A DNA stretch of 50,871 nt from an uncultured Aquimonas sp. (GCF_937888285.1 NZ_CALART010000095.1:1-50871), one strand, 5' to 3'. Positions 1-11,586 are shown, counted from the stretch's first letter. Notes: a model not told the origin generated them from the letters alone. Made by a program: numbers and translations.

Positions 1-54
1 CACAGCGCTCGGGCGTTCGACGGCGCGCGCGGCATGCCGCGCAAACGCGCCGTC

Positions 55-2103
<2,049 letters not shown>

Positions 2104-2409
2104 GGGCCTCTGGCAGGATCGGGGTTCGGGAATCGGGAATCGGGAATCGGGAATCGGGAATCGGGAATCTGCTGAGGCTCGGCGCTGCAGGCGAACCGCG
2201 CAAGTCTGGCTCCCGGATGCTGACACTGTACTGACAGCAGCGTGAGGCCAGCGGAGGGCCAGGCCACTCCGAGGCTTCCCAAACACGCATTGGCAAAACT
2301 CCTACCCGCACGCGGAGCCGCTTCCGATTCCGCCGAGACGAGCCGCTGCCGACACTGTGCTCCGTCGAGCGCGGCCCTTCGCCGCCGACGTTTCGGGGAG
2401 GCTGTCCTT
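2104..2409. other. Divergent intergenic region uvrB / pseudopilin
   Basis: Spacer between two divergently transcribed genes. It must hold the promoter of each. It contains the heptamer tract at 2128-2169, 24 bp upstream of the uvrB start, and a GGGAGG ribosome-binding site at 2396-2401 for the pseudopilin. No convincing -35/-10 pair was seen and no gene is supported here. Confidence 0.7.
2128..2169. repeat. Six tandem GGGAATC heptamers
   Basis: Six perfect copies of GGGAATC in a row, preceded by a partial GGGTTC unit. It lies just upstream of the uvrB start and so within its untranslated leader or promoter. Related four-unit tracts occur at 11990-12017, 29408-29435 and 29722-29749. A perfect seven-base tandem array is prone to slipped-strand length change. 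Confidence 0.95.
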
Positions 2410-2952
2410 ATGCGTATCGGATTCGCGTATCGCTCGATCAGGGGCTTCAGCCTGATCGAGCTGCTGATGACGATAACCGTGGCTGGCATCGTGCTCGGCA
2501 TTGCCCTGCCGAGTTTCCGCCAGATGATCGAACGGCAGGGCTTCATCGCCGCGCAGCACCAGCTGATGGGCGGGTTCCATCACGCTCGAACTCTGGCCGT
2601 AACCCGCGGCCGGCCGGCGGCGATCTGCCCGACTTCCGACGGGTTGAGCTGTCGCAGCGGCGGGGTCTGGGACGACGGCTGGCTGGTGTTCGTCGACTCC
2701 AATCGCAACGGTGCGCGTGATGCTGGCGAGGCGATCGAACGCGTGCAGCGCGAATCCTCGCCGCGCCTGCGCGTCCGCAGCAGCGCGCAGCGACCGATGG
2801 CGATGTTCCGGCCCAATGGCGGCAGCGGTGCCAGCAACCTGAGCCTGCGCATCTGCAGCGAGGACGGCCGCCTGCTGGGCGCGCTGGTGCTGAACAACAC
2901 CGGACGCCTGCGGCAGGCCCGCCCGGAGTCGATCGGCGGTGGCTGCGGCTGA
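2410..2952 (+). CDS. GspH/FimT-family type IV pseudopilin
   Basis: Minor pseudopilin of the GspH/FimT family (180 residues), expected to be processed by prepilin peptidase and to take part in initiating a type IV pilus or type II secretion pseudopilus in the inner membrane. The class III leader is clear: RG at 11-12, then FSLIELL with Phe at the cleavage site and the conserved Glu at mature position +5 (residue 17), followed by a hydrophobic helix (TITVAGIVLGIALPSF). The C-terminal part is a beta-rich globular domain with four Cys. Start ATG 2410 has GGGAGG eight bases upstream. It stands alone, directly before tRNA-Asn, rather than in a pilin operon. Whether it serves FimT or GspH function cannot be told. 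Confidence 0.9.
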   Translation: MRIGFAYRSIRGFSLIELLMTITVAGIVLGIALPSFRQMIERQGFIAAQHQLMGGFHHARTLAVTRGRPAAICPTSDGLSCRSGGVWDDGWLVFVDSNRNGARDAGEAIERVQRESSPRLRVRSSAQRPMAMFRPNGGSGASNLSLRICSEDGRLLGALVLNNTGRLRQARPESIGGGCG

Positions 2953-2975
2953 CGGGGACTCGCGCAAGAGAGGGC

Positions 2976-3003
2976 TTGACCGCGGCCGCGGACTGACTAC
3001 AAT
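2976..3003 (+). promoter_or_regulatory. Sigma70-type promoter of tRNA-Asn
   Basis: TTGACC at 2976-2981 and TACAAT at 2998-3003 with a 16-bp spacer: five of six matches in each hexamer. Expected transcription start about 3010, six bases before the mature tRNA. The spacer is GC-only for much of its length. Confidence 0.75.
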
Positions 3004-3015
3004 GCGCGGCTCTGT

Positions 3016-3092
3016 TCCCGAGTAGCTCAGCCGGTTAGAGCATCTGACTGTTAATCAGAGGGTCGCCCGTTCGAGTCGGGCCTCGGGAGCCA
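3016..3092 (+). tRNA. tRNA-Asn (anticodon GTT)
   Basis: Full cloverleaf of 77 nt with encoded CCA. The acceptor stem TCCCGAG (3016-3022) pairs with CTCGGGA (3082-3088), discriminator G at 3089 and CCA at 3090-3092. Anticodon stem TCTGA/TCAGA encloses loop CTGTTAA with anticodon GTT at 3050-3052. The T arm GCCCG-TTCGAGT-CGGGC is intact. A promoter lies directly upstream and a terminator directly downstream, so it is a single-gene transcription unit. Confidence 0.98.
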
Positions 3093-3098
3093 CCATTC

Positions 3099-3130
3099 AC
3101 AAAGGCCGGAACGCGAGTTCCGGCCTTTGT
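3099..3130 (+). terminator. Rho-independent terminator of tRNA-Asn
   Basis: Perfect 14-bp stem: ACAAAGGCCGGAAC, loop GCGA, GTTCCGGCCTTTGT, followed by TCTTTCT. It ends about 40 bases before the next start codon, separating the tRNA from the ABC-F gene. Confidence 0.9.
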
Positions 3131-3168
3131 TCTTTCTGGCCTGTCGATCGCGCGAGCCGCTGCTGCCC

Positions 3169-5055
<1,887 letters not shown>

Positions 5056-5154
5056 TTCGGCGCGTTCCGGTCCGGCCGCCCAGGCTTCAGCACGCCCGCT
5101 TTCGAGAGGCGCGAACGCTGGCGCCGCCGCCGGCGGCAGACGGCTTGCGACGCA

Positions 5155-5781
5155 CTACCCTGCAGCCGCGTCACGCTGCAGCCGCCACACCCAGGCCGGC
5201 GGAAGATTCCATGGCACCCAGCGCATGCGCTCGGCGCGCAGACCCAGACGCGCCCGGATCGACCCAGGCACCGGGCAGCGCCATCCGTAGCTGAATTGAA
5301 CAAAGCGCAGATCCGGCCGGCAGCAGTCGAGCACGGCCCGCAGAATCGCCTCGACCTGAGTCTCGCTCATCGCGCGTAGCGGCAGGCCAGACACCACTGT
5401 GACCGGCGCGTGTGCGAACTGCGCGGGCTGCAGCTCGGCCGCATCAAGTTCCATCACCTGCACCGCGGGGAGTTGAGAGCGCAGGGCTGCGGCGAATTCG
5501 GGCAGACGCTCGACCACGTATAGCGCCTCGGGCGCCAAGCCCGCCCGCAGCAGGGTGCGACTGAATACACCGGTGCCGGCGCCGAGCTCCAGCACTGCCC
5601 CCTGCAGCGGCATTGCGGCCCTGAGCATCGCCCGAGCCAGCGCTTCGCTGGAAGGCGCAATAGCACCGACGATGCGCGGGTGACGCAGCATGCGTGCAAG
5701 GAAGGCGCGCCATTCGCCTTTGACCCGGGTTGGAAGACGCTCACCTTCTACAGTCGCACAGCGCGCGGTGTGCTGATTCAT
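5155..5781 (-). CDS. SAM-dependent methyltransferase, PmtA-like (phospholipid N-methyltransferase family)
   Basis: Class I SAM-dependent methyltransferase of 208 residues resembling bacterial PmtA phosphatidylethanolamine N-methyltransferases. Seen: SAM motif I LELGAGTGVFSRTLL, an acidic VVERLPEFA after strand 2, VVSGLPLRAM at the position where PmtA has VVSGLPL, and VQFSYGWRCPVP resembling the PmtA QFTYG segment. The N-terminal FLARMLRHPRIVGAIAPSSEALA also fits this family. Substrate could be phosphatidylethanolamine, an ornithine lipid or another amine; sequence alone does not decide. ATG 5779-5781 is chosen because AAGGA precedes it and upstream residues are not family-like. It faces yheS tail to tail across 99 bp without an obvious terminator. 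Confidence 0.8.
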   Translation of the reverse strand: MNQHTARCATVEGERLPTRVKGEWRAFLARMLRHPRIVGAIAPSSEALARAMLRAAMPLQGAVLELGAGTGVFSRTLLRAGLAPEALYVVERLPEFAAALRSQLPAVQVMELDAAELQPAQFAHAPVTVVSGLPLRAMSETQVEAILRAVLDCCRPDLRFVQFSYGWRCPVPGSIRARLGLRAERMRWVPWNLPPAWVWRLQRDAAAG

Positions 5782-5920
5782 GTGCAGTCCTTGCCGATGG
5801 CCGCACCAGTCGCGGCAGGTGAAGGCTGCGCTGCGCACCTCAAGCGAGGCTCAATCGAGGGTTCTATGGCAGATCTGACGCAAGGAGCTCGACGCACGCA
5901 CGGCGCGGCCCATAGCGATC

Positions 5921-5943
5921 GGCGCGCGACATGCGCACCCTAC
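5921..5943 (+). repeat. GTAG-type palindromic repeat, copy 1
   Basis: GGCGCGCG-ACA-TGCGCACC followed by CTAC. Same layout as the copy at 5996 but with two imperfect pairs in the stem, so probably a decaying copy. Confidence 0.7.
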
Positions 5944-5995
5944 AAGTTCGAGCGACGCCACGCCCCGAACCAAGCGGAACGTGCTGCGCGCATAC

Positions 5996-6020
5996 GGTGC
6001 GCGACACGCGCACCCTACGG
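5996..6020 (+). repeat. GTAG-type palindromic repeat, copy 2
   Basis: GGTGCGCG-ACA-CGCGCACC gives a perfect 8-bp stem, followed by CTACGG (GTAG on the other strand). Forms an inverted pair with the copy at 6066-6088. Confidence 0.85.
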
Positions 6021-6065
6021 ATTCGATTGACGCCGCGCGCCAAACAAGCCAGCCCAGACGTGCGC

Positions 6066-6088
6066 ATAGGGTGCGCGTGTCGCGCACC
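6066..6088 (-). repeat. GTAG-type palindromic repeat, copy 3 (inverted)
   Basis: ATAG followed by GGTGCGCG-TGT-CGCGCACC, the same stem as the copy at 5996 in opposite orientation. The two could fold as one long hairpin with a 45-base loop. Confidence 0.85.
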
Positions 6089-6168
6089 AAGCCCCTTCGC
6101 GTAGCGCAACCCTGAGTGCGCCACCCCGCTTTCCTGCGCAAGCGCAGGCGACCCTGGACCGGAACGGA

Positions 6169-7362
6169 TCACACGCCGGCAGTCTTCGCCATGGGACACA
6201 AGATGAGCTCCGCAGCAGCGCGGTCGATGCGCGCCACCAGTGTCCATTCGATCTTCGCCAGCAGCCGACGTGCCAGTTCAAGGCCCAGGCCGAAGCCCGA
6301 GTGGCTCTCGCCCCCAGGGACCGCGTTCCGGAACGCGATCCGCTCGGCGTCCAGTTGGATCTCGATCGCGCCCGGCGCGCCGTGCTGGATCGCGTTGACC
6401 AACAGATTGCCCAGCACAGCCTCGATGCCCGCCGGGGGCAGCGCCCAGCGCACGTCCGCATCGCCCGCGAGCACGAAGTGCTGGCCGCGCCTTGAGGCCA
6501 GCGGGGCGAACTCGTCAACGAGCGTCGAGAGCATCGGCTCCACGTCGAGGGCCTCGGCGACCGGCGTCGACTCGCCCAGCCACAGCACCGCCGCGCTGGC
6601 GCGCTCCAGCCGCTGCAGGGCACGACGCAGGCGAGCCTCCGCGGGCGCTTCGATCTGTTCACCCAGCGCCGCCATGGCGAGCCGCGCACTCTGCAGCGGC
6701 GTGCGCAGCTCATGGGCGAGAAAGCGCAGGGTCTCCTCCTCACGCTTCAAGGCCGCAAGCCGCGCATCCAGGGCATCGGCCAGTGCATGGCCAAAGCGCT
6801 GGAACTCGGCGACAGGCTGGGTATCGGCCGCGTTACGCAGCGACGACGCACTGGGCTCGCGCTCCAGCGCCTGCAGCAGACCCGTGGCCGCGCCCTCGAT
6901 GCGGCCAACAAAGCGCCGCGCGAGCCAGGCGGCATGCAGCAGCAGAATCGCGAGCAGCACGGCAAGCACCGGCGCGGCCCGCCACAGGGCTTCGCTGACG
7001 CGCATTTCCTCCTGCGCATTGAACACGAGGAAGCGCGGCCCCTCGGCATCGGCCGCCAGCGCGCGCAGATGCACATAGCGGTCCTTGTCGAGGCGGAACT
7101 CGCGCAGCGCCCCGGGCTTCAGCGCGGCGAGGCGCTCCCGCTTCGCTGCCGGGAACGCATCGAGCCGCCACAGCTGCACCTGCGGCAGCGGTTCACGCTC
7201 CCCGGCCAGGGCGCGCTCGGCCGCCAACAGGCGGGCGTCGATGAAGCTGTCCTCCAGCACGTACAGCGCCACTGCAGCCAGCGTGCACAGGCCCAGCAGC
7301 AGCGCACCGCCGAACAGCGCCCACTGCACGCCCAACACACGCTTGAGCGAGCGCGGCCTCAT
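6169..7362 (-). CDS. Sensor histidine kinase
   Basis: Membrane sensor kinase of 397 residues, partner of the OmpR-type regulator just upstream. A first transmembrane helix at about 11-36 and a second near 127-148 (LWRAAPVLAVLLAILLLHAAW) enclose a short periplasmic sensor of about 90 residues. The HisKA motif FLAHELRTPLQ carries the phospho-acceptor His217. The HATPase domain has N-box LGNLLVNAIQHG and a G-box in GFGLGLELARRLL; its G1 region is poorly conserved (FRNAVPGGESHS in place of DxGxG). Its start ATG 7360-7362 overlaps the regulator stop in an ATGA, so the two are translationally coupled. The inducing signal is unknown. Confidence 0.9.
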   Translation of the reverse strand: MRPRSLKRVLGVQWALFGGALLLGLCTLAAVALYVLEDSFIDARLLAAERALAGEREPLPQVQLWRLDAFPAAKRERLAALKPGALREFRLDKDRYVHLRALAADAEGPRFLVFNAQEEMRVSEALWRAAPVLAVLLAILLLHAAWLARRFVGRIEGAATGLLQALEREPSASSLRNAADTQPVAEFQRFGHALADALDARLAALKREEETLRFLAHELRTPLQSARLAMAALGEQIEAPAEARLRRALQRLERASAAVLWLGESTPVAEALDVEPMLSTLVDEFAPLASRRGQHFVLAGDADVRWALPPAGIEAVLGNLLVNAIQHGAPGAIEIQLDAERIAFRNAVPGGESHSGFGLGLELARRLLAKIEWTLVARIDRAAAELILCPMAKTAGV

Positions 7363-8054
7363 GCGGTTCCGCCGAAGCGCACGCCGAGGCCGCGCTCACT
7401 GTGGATGGGGGCCTCGCCGAAAGCCTCGCGCAGGCTGCGGCGCAGGGCGTAGAGATGGGTGCGCAGGTCGTCGTCCTCGCCCGCCTCACCCCACAGCGCT
7501 TCGCCCAACTCGGCGCGGCTGACGCAGCCGGGGCTGGCCTGCAGCAGGCAGCGAAGCAGTCGGGCCGCAGACGCCGAAAGCTGCAGCTGCGTACCGGCAC
7601 GCTCGAGCAAGCCGCGCTGCGGGTCGAGGCGCCAGTCATCGACCACGATCCAGCCGCCCGCGCGCGCCGGCACGTGCTTCGCCAGTGCACGAATGCGCGC
7701 AACCAGTTCGGCCGGCTCGAAGGGCTTGATCACGTAGTCGAGCGCGCCGGCCTCGAAACCGGCCAGCCGATCGGCGAGCGCGCCACGAGCGGTCAAGAAC
7801 AGCACCGGCGCACTGTCGGGCTGCAGCGCCTTGAGCCGGCGACACAGGCTGAAGCCGTCCTCGCCGGGCAGCTGCACATCGAACAGCCAGAGGTCGAAGC
7901 GGCCCTCGAGCAGACGCGCCTGCGCCTCGCGGGCGTTGAAGGCATGCTCGGCCTCGATGCCGCGCGCCTCGAAGTAGTCGACCAGGCCCGCTGCGATGTC
8001 GAGGTCATCCTCGACCAGCAGCACGCGCAGAAGCTCTGGCGGACGCTCGGGCAC
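7359..8054 (-). CDS. OmpR/PhoB-family response regulator
   Basis: Two-component response regulator. The receiver domain has the acidic pair ED, the phospho-acceptor Asp59 in LWLFDVQLPG, Thr in FLTARG and Lys in IKPFEP; the C-terminal winged helix (LSASAARLLRCLLQ ... RTHLYALRRSLREAF) binds DNA. The start is a choice. The frame reaches a TTG at 8088-8090, which overlaps the preceding gene and has no Shine-Dalgarno. GTG at 8052-8054 follows AAGGAG by nine bases and gives 231 residues beginning just before the receiver domain (PERPPELLRVLLVEDD), so I use it. The stretch between encodes a repeated LRVPERP. Probably co-transcribed with the DJ-1-like gene (22-bp gap) and the kinase (ATGA overlap). 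Confidence 0.88.
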   Translation of the reverse strand: MPERPPELLRVLLVEDDLDIAAGLVDYFEARGIEAEHAFNAREAQARLLEGRFDLWLFDVQLPGEDGFSLCRRLKALQPDSAPVLFLTARGALADRLAGFEAGALDYVIKPFEPAELVARIRALAKHVPARAGGWIVVDDWRLDPQRGLLERAGTQLQLSASAARLLRCLLQASPGCVSRAELGEALWGEAGEDDDLRTHLYALRRSLREAFGEAPIHSERGLGVRFGGTA

Positions 8055-8076
8055 GCGCAGGCGCTCCTTGGGCCGC

Positions 8077-9129
8077 TCAGGCACGCGCAAGCCGCATCAG
8101 ATCGAACATGCGCTTGTACTCGCCGCGCATCGAAGCGATCAGGCCGTGCATCAGCAGCAGGCGGTTATCGACCGGCCCGAGCCCCGGCTTGGCGGCGCGC
8201 GCGGCGTCGTAGCCCTCGGCGTGCAGGCGCTGCAGCAGATCGACCGCGCGCTCTTCGCTGCTGCGCGGACGCACGGCGGGCTCCACGCCGAGCGCTCGCA
8301 CCGTCGCCTCGGCGAGCGCCCAGGTCGACCACGGGTTCTGGCCGGTAATGACGCGACCATCCACAACCACATGCTCGAGGTACATCGGCGCCTCGCTGAA
8401 CTCGCCCTCATCGGCCAGCGCATCCTGCAGCAGAAAGCCCAGGCGCTGCACGGGGTCCTCCATCAGGAACAGCTCCTCGGCGTTGCTGAAGCCGGTGACG
8501 CTGCGGCCCTGCAGCAGGGTCTTCCCCGGCGCGATCTCGACGCCAAGCAGGGCCGCCGGGCCGTGGCAGACGGCGCTGATCACGCCGCCGCGGGTGTAGA
8601 CCTCGGCGAGGATGCGCTTCAGCGCTGCGTTGCCGTGCAGGTCCAGCATCGCACCCTTGCCCCCGACCACATAGACGGCGTCGTAGCGGGCCGGATCGAC
8701 CGCGTCGAGGCGCAGCGTGTGCTCGATCGCTTCACGCGTGCGCGACTCGTTGAGGAAGGCGTAGTCGGCATCCACCGCATCATCGGTGTCGACCACCTTG
8801 GGCGGCGCCCCGCCCTCGGGACTGGCCAGTTCGACCTCGAAGCCCGCGGCCTCGAACACCCACCAGGCGCGCGACAGCTCGGTGAGCTCGAAGCCAGCGC
8901 GCCCCTGACCGACCAGGGTGCGCTCGGCACTGGTCAGCACCGCAAGGATGCGGCCGCGTGTCGGCGCCGGCCCCGTCGGCAGCCAGGCAAGATCGGCGCG
9001 CGTCGCCTGCGGATTGGCGACGCTGTGGCTGAAGTCGATGCCCGCCCACCAGACCCACAGTCCCAAAACCAGCAGCAGCGGCACCGAAGCCAAGCCCGCC
9101 ACCCATCGCACCCATCGCCTGCGCCACAT
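8077..9129 (-). CDS. Membrane-anchored DJ-1/PfpI-family protein (Hsp31-like class I glutamine amidotransferase fold)
   Basis: DJ-1/PfpI superfamily protein of 350 residues with an N-terminal anchor: RRR basic residues then a hydrophobic helix at about 9-29 (WVAGLASVPLLLVLGLWVWW), placing the domain outside the inner membrane. The nucleophile elbow ISAVCHGPAAL carries Cys188-His189; upstream are the oxyanion-type VVGGKGAMLDL and, further N-terminal, EVELASPEGG. The C-terminal tail of about 70 residues is extra to the fold. Family members are deglycases, chaperones or peptidases of the Hsp31 type; which applies here is not known. Start ATG 9127-9129 follows GGAGG by seven bases. It heads an operon with a two-component system, which suggests a link to carbonyl or oxidative stress (inference). 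Confidence 0.85.
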   Translation of the reverse strand: MWRRRWVRWVAGLASVPLLLVLGLWVWWAGIDFSHSVANPQATRADLAWLPTGPAPTRGRILAVLTSAERTLVGQGRAGFELTELSRAWWVFEAAGFEVELASPEGGAPPKVVDTDDAVDADYAFLNESRTREAIEHTLRLDAVDPARYDAVYVVGGKGAMLDLHGNAALKRILAEVYTRGGVISAVCHGPAALLGVEIAPGKTLLQGRSVTGFSNAEELFLMEDPVQRLGFLLQDALADEGEFSEAPMYLEHVVVDGRVITGQNPWSTWALAEATVRALGVEPAVRPRSSEERAVDLLQRLHAEGYDAARAAKPGLGPVDNRLLLMHGLIASMRGEYKRMFDLMRLARA

Positions 9130-9256
9130 GTCCGAGCCTCCGTCGTTGAACCAGTGACGTCAGCGTGCCGGGGCTGTCTCAAGCGGGGCTCAATGCCCGG
9201 GTTGGGATTGGGGATAGGGCAAGGACGCAGCATCGCAAACGACCGAGTGAAGCCAC

Positions 9257-9607
9257 CTAGAACACCATGACATGGTCGACCAGATAGCGGCCGCCCTGCT
9301 GCAGCAGCACCATCTCGGCCACAAAGTCACCGGGCTGCCGGGTGAAGCGCTGCTTCCAGACCACCGCGACCGAATCCGGGCGACGAAAGACCGCGACGAA
9401 CTCCCGCTCGGCGAAGTAGCCCTTGGTGCTCTGGTAGTCCTGACAGATCCACTCCAGCTGCTGCCTGGACAGGCGCTGCTTGAGGCGATCGGTGAAGTCG
9501 CGGATGTGCCGGTCGTAATCGATGGCCGTGGATGCCTCCATCAGGTTGTCCATGATGGGGTTCGCCACCGACAGGATGTCAGCGTCCGATTTCGTAGCCA
9601 GATCCAC
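9257..9607 (-). CDS. Small conserved-looking protein of unknown function
   Basis: A 116-residue soluble protein that I do not recognise with certainty. GTG 9605-9607 is preceded by AGGAGG with a six-base spacer, and the protein starts VDLATKSDADILSVANPIMD; the open frame upstream looks non-coding. The pattern of an N-terminal helical part (NLMEASTAIDYDRHIRDFTDRL) followed by strands with alternating hydrophobics (EFVAVFRRPDSVAVVWKQRF, VAEMVLLQQGGRYLVDHVMVF) suggests an NTF2-like or DUF3887-like cone fold (inference). No signal peptide. It lies in the same orientation between the ankyrin gene and the DJ-1-like gene. Confidence 0.7.
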   Translation of the reverse strand: MDLATKSDADILSVANPIMDNLMEASTAIDYDRHIRDFTDRLKQRLSRQQLEWICQDYQSTKGYFAEREFVAVFRRPDSVAVVWKQRFTRQPGDFVAEMVLLQQGGRYLVDHVMVF

Positions 9608-9713
9608 CTGAGTCCTCCTTGGCGCCAACCGTTGGCGTGAGCGACATGCTGACATCGACGGCGCCCGAGGCGCTTCCTGCGCCTTGGAAGCAACCCAGCT
9701 CGCGCCTTCACCT

Positions 9714-10121
9714 TCAAGCGTCCAGAGCCGCGAGCCACGCAGCGACCTTCGCCTTGCCGCGTGAGGCCGCGAGCTGCGCGGGCGTGAGTCCATGAGCATC
9801 CGGGATCTTCGTGTCCGCACCCGCACGAACAAGCGCACGCACAACACCGAGATTCCCCCAACCCGCAGCCCAGTGCAGCGCGGTCATGCCGTCGGTCGAC
9901 ACCAGATCATGCCGTGCGCCGAGCTTCAGCAAGGTGCGCACCGCCGTGCGGTTGCCCCAAGCCGCCGCGCCGTGCAGCGGGGTCTCGCCGATGTCATCTC
10001 GGAAATTGACATCGTGCCCGCGCGAAACCAGGCGACGAAGGCGCCGCCACTCGTTGCACCACGCGGCGCCATGCAGCGGCGACTCCGCCTCGCCTCTCGC
10101 GCCCGAGCTTCGTTCACTCAT
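9714..10121 (-). CDS. Ankyrin-repeat protein
   Basis: Soluble protein of 135 residues made of about four ankyrin repeats: ESPLHGAAWCNEWRRLRRLVSRGHDVN, GETPLHGAAAWGNRTAVRTLLKLGA, GMTALHWAAGWGNLGVVRALVRAGA and GLTPAQLAASRGKAKVAAWL. Each shows the TPLHxAA...G turn-helix core. Such proteins are protein-binding scaffolds; no partner is evident. ATG 10119-10121 (MSERSSGARGE) is chosen; a GTG three codons upstream is an alternative. No signal peptide or membrane segment. Distance to the next gene is 106 bp, so it may be a separate unit. Confidence 0.85.
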   Translation of the reverse strand: MSERSSGARGEAESPLHGAAWCNEWRRLRRLVSRGHDVNFRDDIGETPLHGAAAWGNRTAVRTLLKLGARHDLVSTDGMTALHWAAGWGNLGVVRALVRAGADTKIPDAHGLTPAQLAASRGKAKVAAWLAALDA

Positions 10122-10420
10122 GCGGAGCACTTCGTGTCATCGAACAAGAATGGAGTGTGGACTGGCACATCGAACCTCCGCAGCGACTCACTCCTGCGCA
10201 AGCGCCAACGCAAAGCGGCCCGAGATTACAGTGACAGCCCACGCGGCTGTCGTCTTCCTCACGAACGCGCAGCTGCTCCCGGCGCCGCCCTGCCAGCGCG
10301 GCAGCGACGACCGTCCTGATCTGCTTGATGAAGGCGTGCCTGAGCCCGTCGGGGTCTTGAGCGCTTCCCAGCCCCGCGTCGCGGATCGGGTGTTCTTCAA
10401 GAAACATCGGTTCGTCATCC

Positions 10421-10443
10421 CCGCGAGGAGCCTGTCCTCGCGG
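10421..10443. repeat. Hairpin CCGCGAGGA / TCCTCGCGG
   Basis: Perfect 9-bp inverted repeat with loop GCCTG, preceded by CGTCATCC. It occupies the place where the inverted partner of the REP arm at 10480 would be expected, so it may be a diverged left arm of a REP doublet. Confidence 0.7.
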
Positions 10444-10479
10444 AGGCAGGGACGGGTTTCCAGAATCGGGGCCTCGCAT

Positions 10480-10507
10480 CTGGGCCCCCGCCTTCGCGGG
10501 GGCGACG
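10480..10507 (+). repeat. REP arm (28 nt), solitary
   Basis: Identical over 28 nt to the right arm of the doublet at 29599-29626; core CCCCCGCCTTCGCGGGGG. The inverted partner is not preserved here. Confidence 0.9.
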
Positions 10508-10887
10508 GTGAGGGAGGTCGGGCGAGAGGTCTGCTTGTTGAGCGCTTCCCAGCCCGGCGCGGTGGATCGGGTGTGCTTCACGAGAGCAGGGCTCACACGC
10601 TCGCGCTGTCGGCAGGTGCGCGCTCGCGGGCGACCGCGGCCGCCGCTCTGTGTCCACCCTGCGGGTCGCGACGAGCTCGCTCCTGCACACAGCCAGTCTT
10701 CGCGGGGCGGCTAGCGAGTCCCAAGGGTGCAGTTTCTCTCGGGGTGCGCCTCGTCGGCAGCCCGCGGGGCCTTACCGATAAAGGCCCCGGATTCCCGATC
10801 AACCCACCTCACCAACCTCCACCCCGCGAAGTCAAGCTGACCTCGCGAGGCAGGCGGCAAGCGCATTGGGTACGCGCGTTGGCCGCA

Positions 10888-11586
10888 TCAGAACGCGTAG
10901 CGCGCACCCACGCTCAAGGTCGTGATCTTGCCCAGCTCGTAGCCGGCGAATACTGCGACCTTGGGACGGACGTACCAGCGGCCGCTCAGGCCGACCAGGA
11001 CGTCGGCGTCGAAGACATCGGAGCCCTCGGTGGCGACGTCGCCCACCGAGGTGTAGCGCGCGTGGCCCTGCAGGTGGACGCTCGGGCTCGCTGCCCAGAT
11101 CACGCCGACCTCGCTGCCAAAGCCATCTTCGCCGCCGTCGGCCGGGAAACGGAAGTTGGCGACTTCTAGATTCTTCAGCTCGGCGCTGTCGAAACTGAGG
11201 CGCCCGTAGAGACTGGTGCGCGGCGAAAGCGCGTGCGCGTAGCCGACGCCGATGCGCCAGCGAACGACGTCGAACTCACCGTCGATCGTCTCGGGGCCGC
11301 CTCTGACCTCCAGCTCCTGGCCGGCGTTGGAGTACTCGCCGAACACGTGCATGTTCTCGCTGAACTGCCATGCGCCACCGATGAAAACACCGCCACCTGC
11401 ATCCGCTTCGAGTTCGAGCGGGGTGCCGCTGCCCGTGAAGGTACCAGCGCCCTCCACGTCGTTGACGAAGGCGCCGACGATGCCGCCCTCGATGTAGTTG
11501 AAGCCGATGTCCTGTGCGCCCGCTGCCGCCGGGGCGCCGAGCGCGAGCGTCAGCGCAAGCGCGATCATCCGTTGTCGCGTGGTCAT
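10888..11586 (-). CDS. Outer-membrane beta-barrel protein (OmpA-like porin fold)
   Basis: Secreted 232-residue protein with a signal peptide (basic MTTRQR, hydrophobic core ALALTLALGAP, likely cleavage after AGA at residue 24). The mature part has regular amphipathic strands of alternating hydrophobic residues (GGGVFIGGAWQF, MHVFGEYS, RWRIGVGYAHAL, TSLYGRLSF, WYVRPKVAVFAGYELG) and ends in ...LSVGARYAF with a terminal Phe, the signal for Bam-dependent outer-membrane insertion. It resembles the eight-stranded OMP_b-brl group. Start ATG 11584-11586 follows AAGGAG by seven bases. Function unknown; adhesion, porin or stress roles are all possible. Upstream sequence is non-coding, so it has its own promoter. 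Confidence 0.85.
   Translation of the reverse strand: MTTRQRMIALALTLALGAPAAAGAQDIGFNYIEGGIVGAFVNDVEGAGTFTGSGTPLELEADAGGGVFIGGAWQFSENMHVFGEYSNAGQELEVRGGPETIDGEFDVVRWRIGVGYAHALSPRTSLYGRLSFDSAELKNLEVANFRFPADGGEDGFGSEVGVIWAASPSVHLQGHARYTSVGDVATEGSDVFDADVLVGLSGRWYVRPKVAVFAGYELGKITTLSVGARYAF

Larger units (their letters stand above)
5782..6168. other. Intergenic region with three GTAG-type hairpins
   Basis: 387 bp between the methyltransferase start and the end of the downstream kinase gene. It contains three copies of a palindromic repeat, annotated separately, and no supported gene. It must contain the methyltransferase promoter. Confidence 0.7.
10361..10583. repeat. Direct repeat pair of 42 bp flanking a REP arm
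   Basis: Copies at 10361-10402 and 10542-10583 match at 36 of 42 positions; both begin GCGCTTCCCAGCCC and share GGATCGGGTGT. The REP arm at 10480-10507 lies between them. A weaker relative starts near 29505, again beside REP arms, so these blocks travel together. Confidence 0.8.
10122..10887. other. Repeat-rich intergenic region
   Basis: 766 bp with no supported gene. Open frames on either strand translate into low-complexity Arg/Ala-rich text and into the peptide VAPAKAGAQ typical of translated REP sequences. It holds a 42-bp direct repeat pair (10361 and 10542), a solitary 28-nt REP arm (10480) and a 9-bp hairpin (10421). The right part near 10600-10800 has only scattered GC-rich text. Confidence 0.75.

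Noticed and set aside
8055..8090. TTG start for the first OmpR-type regulator
   Set aside because: It would overlap the DJ-1-like gene and lacks a Shine-Dalgarno; GTG 8054 follows AAGGAG.
10114..10596. Minus-strand frame of 160 codons in the repeat region
   Set aside because: It translates the REP arm (VAPAKAGAQ) and other repeats; no protein-like composition.
10122..10887. Insertion sequence remnant
   Set aside because: No transposase-like peptide or terminal inverted repeats were found; only short palindromic repeats.
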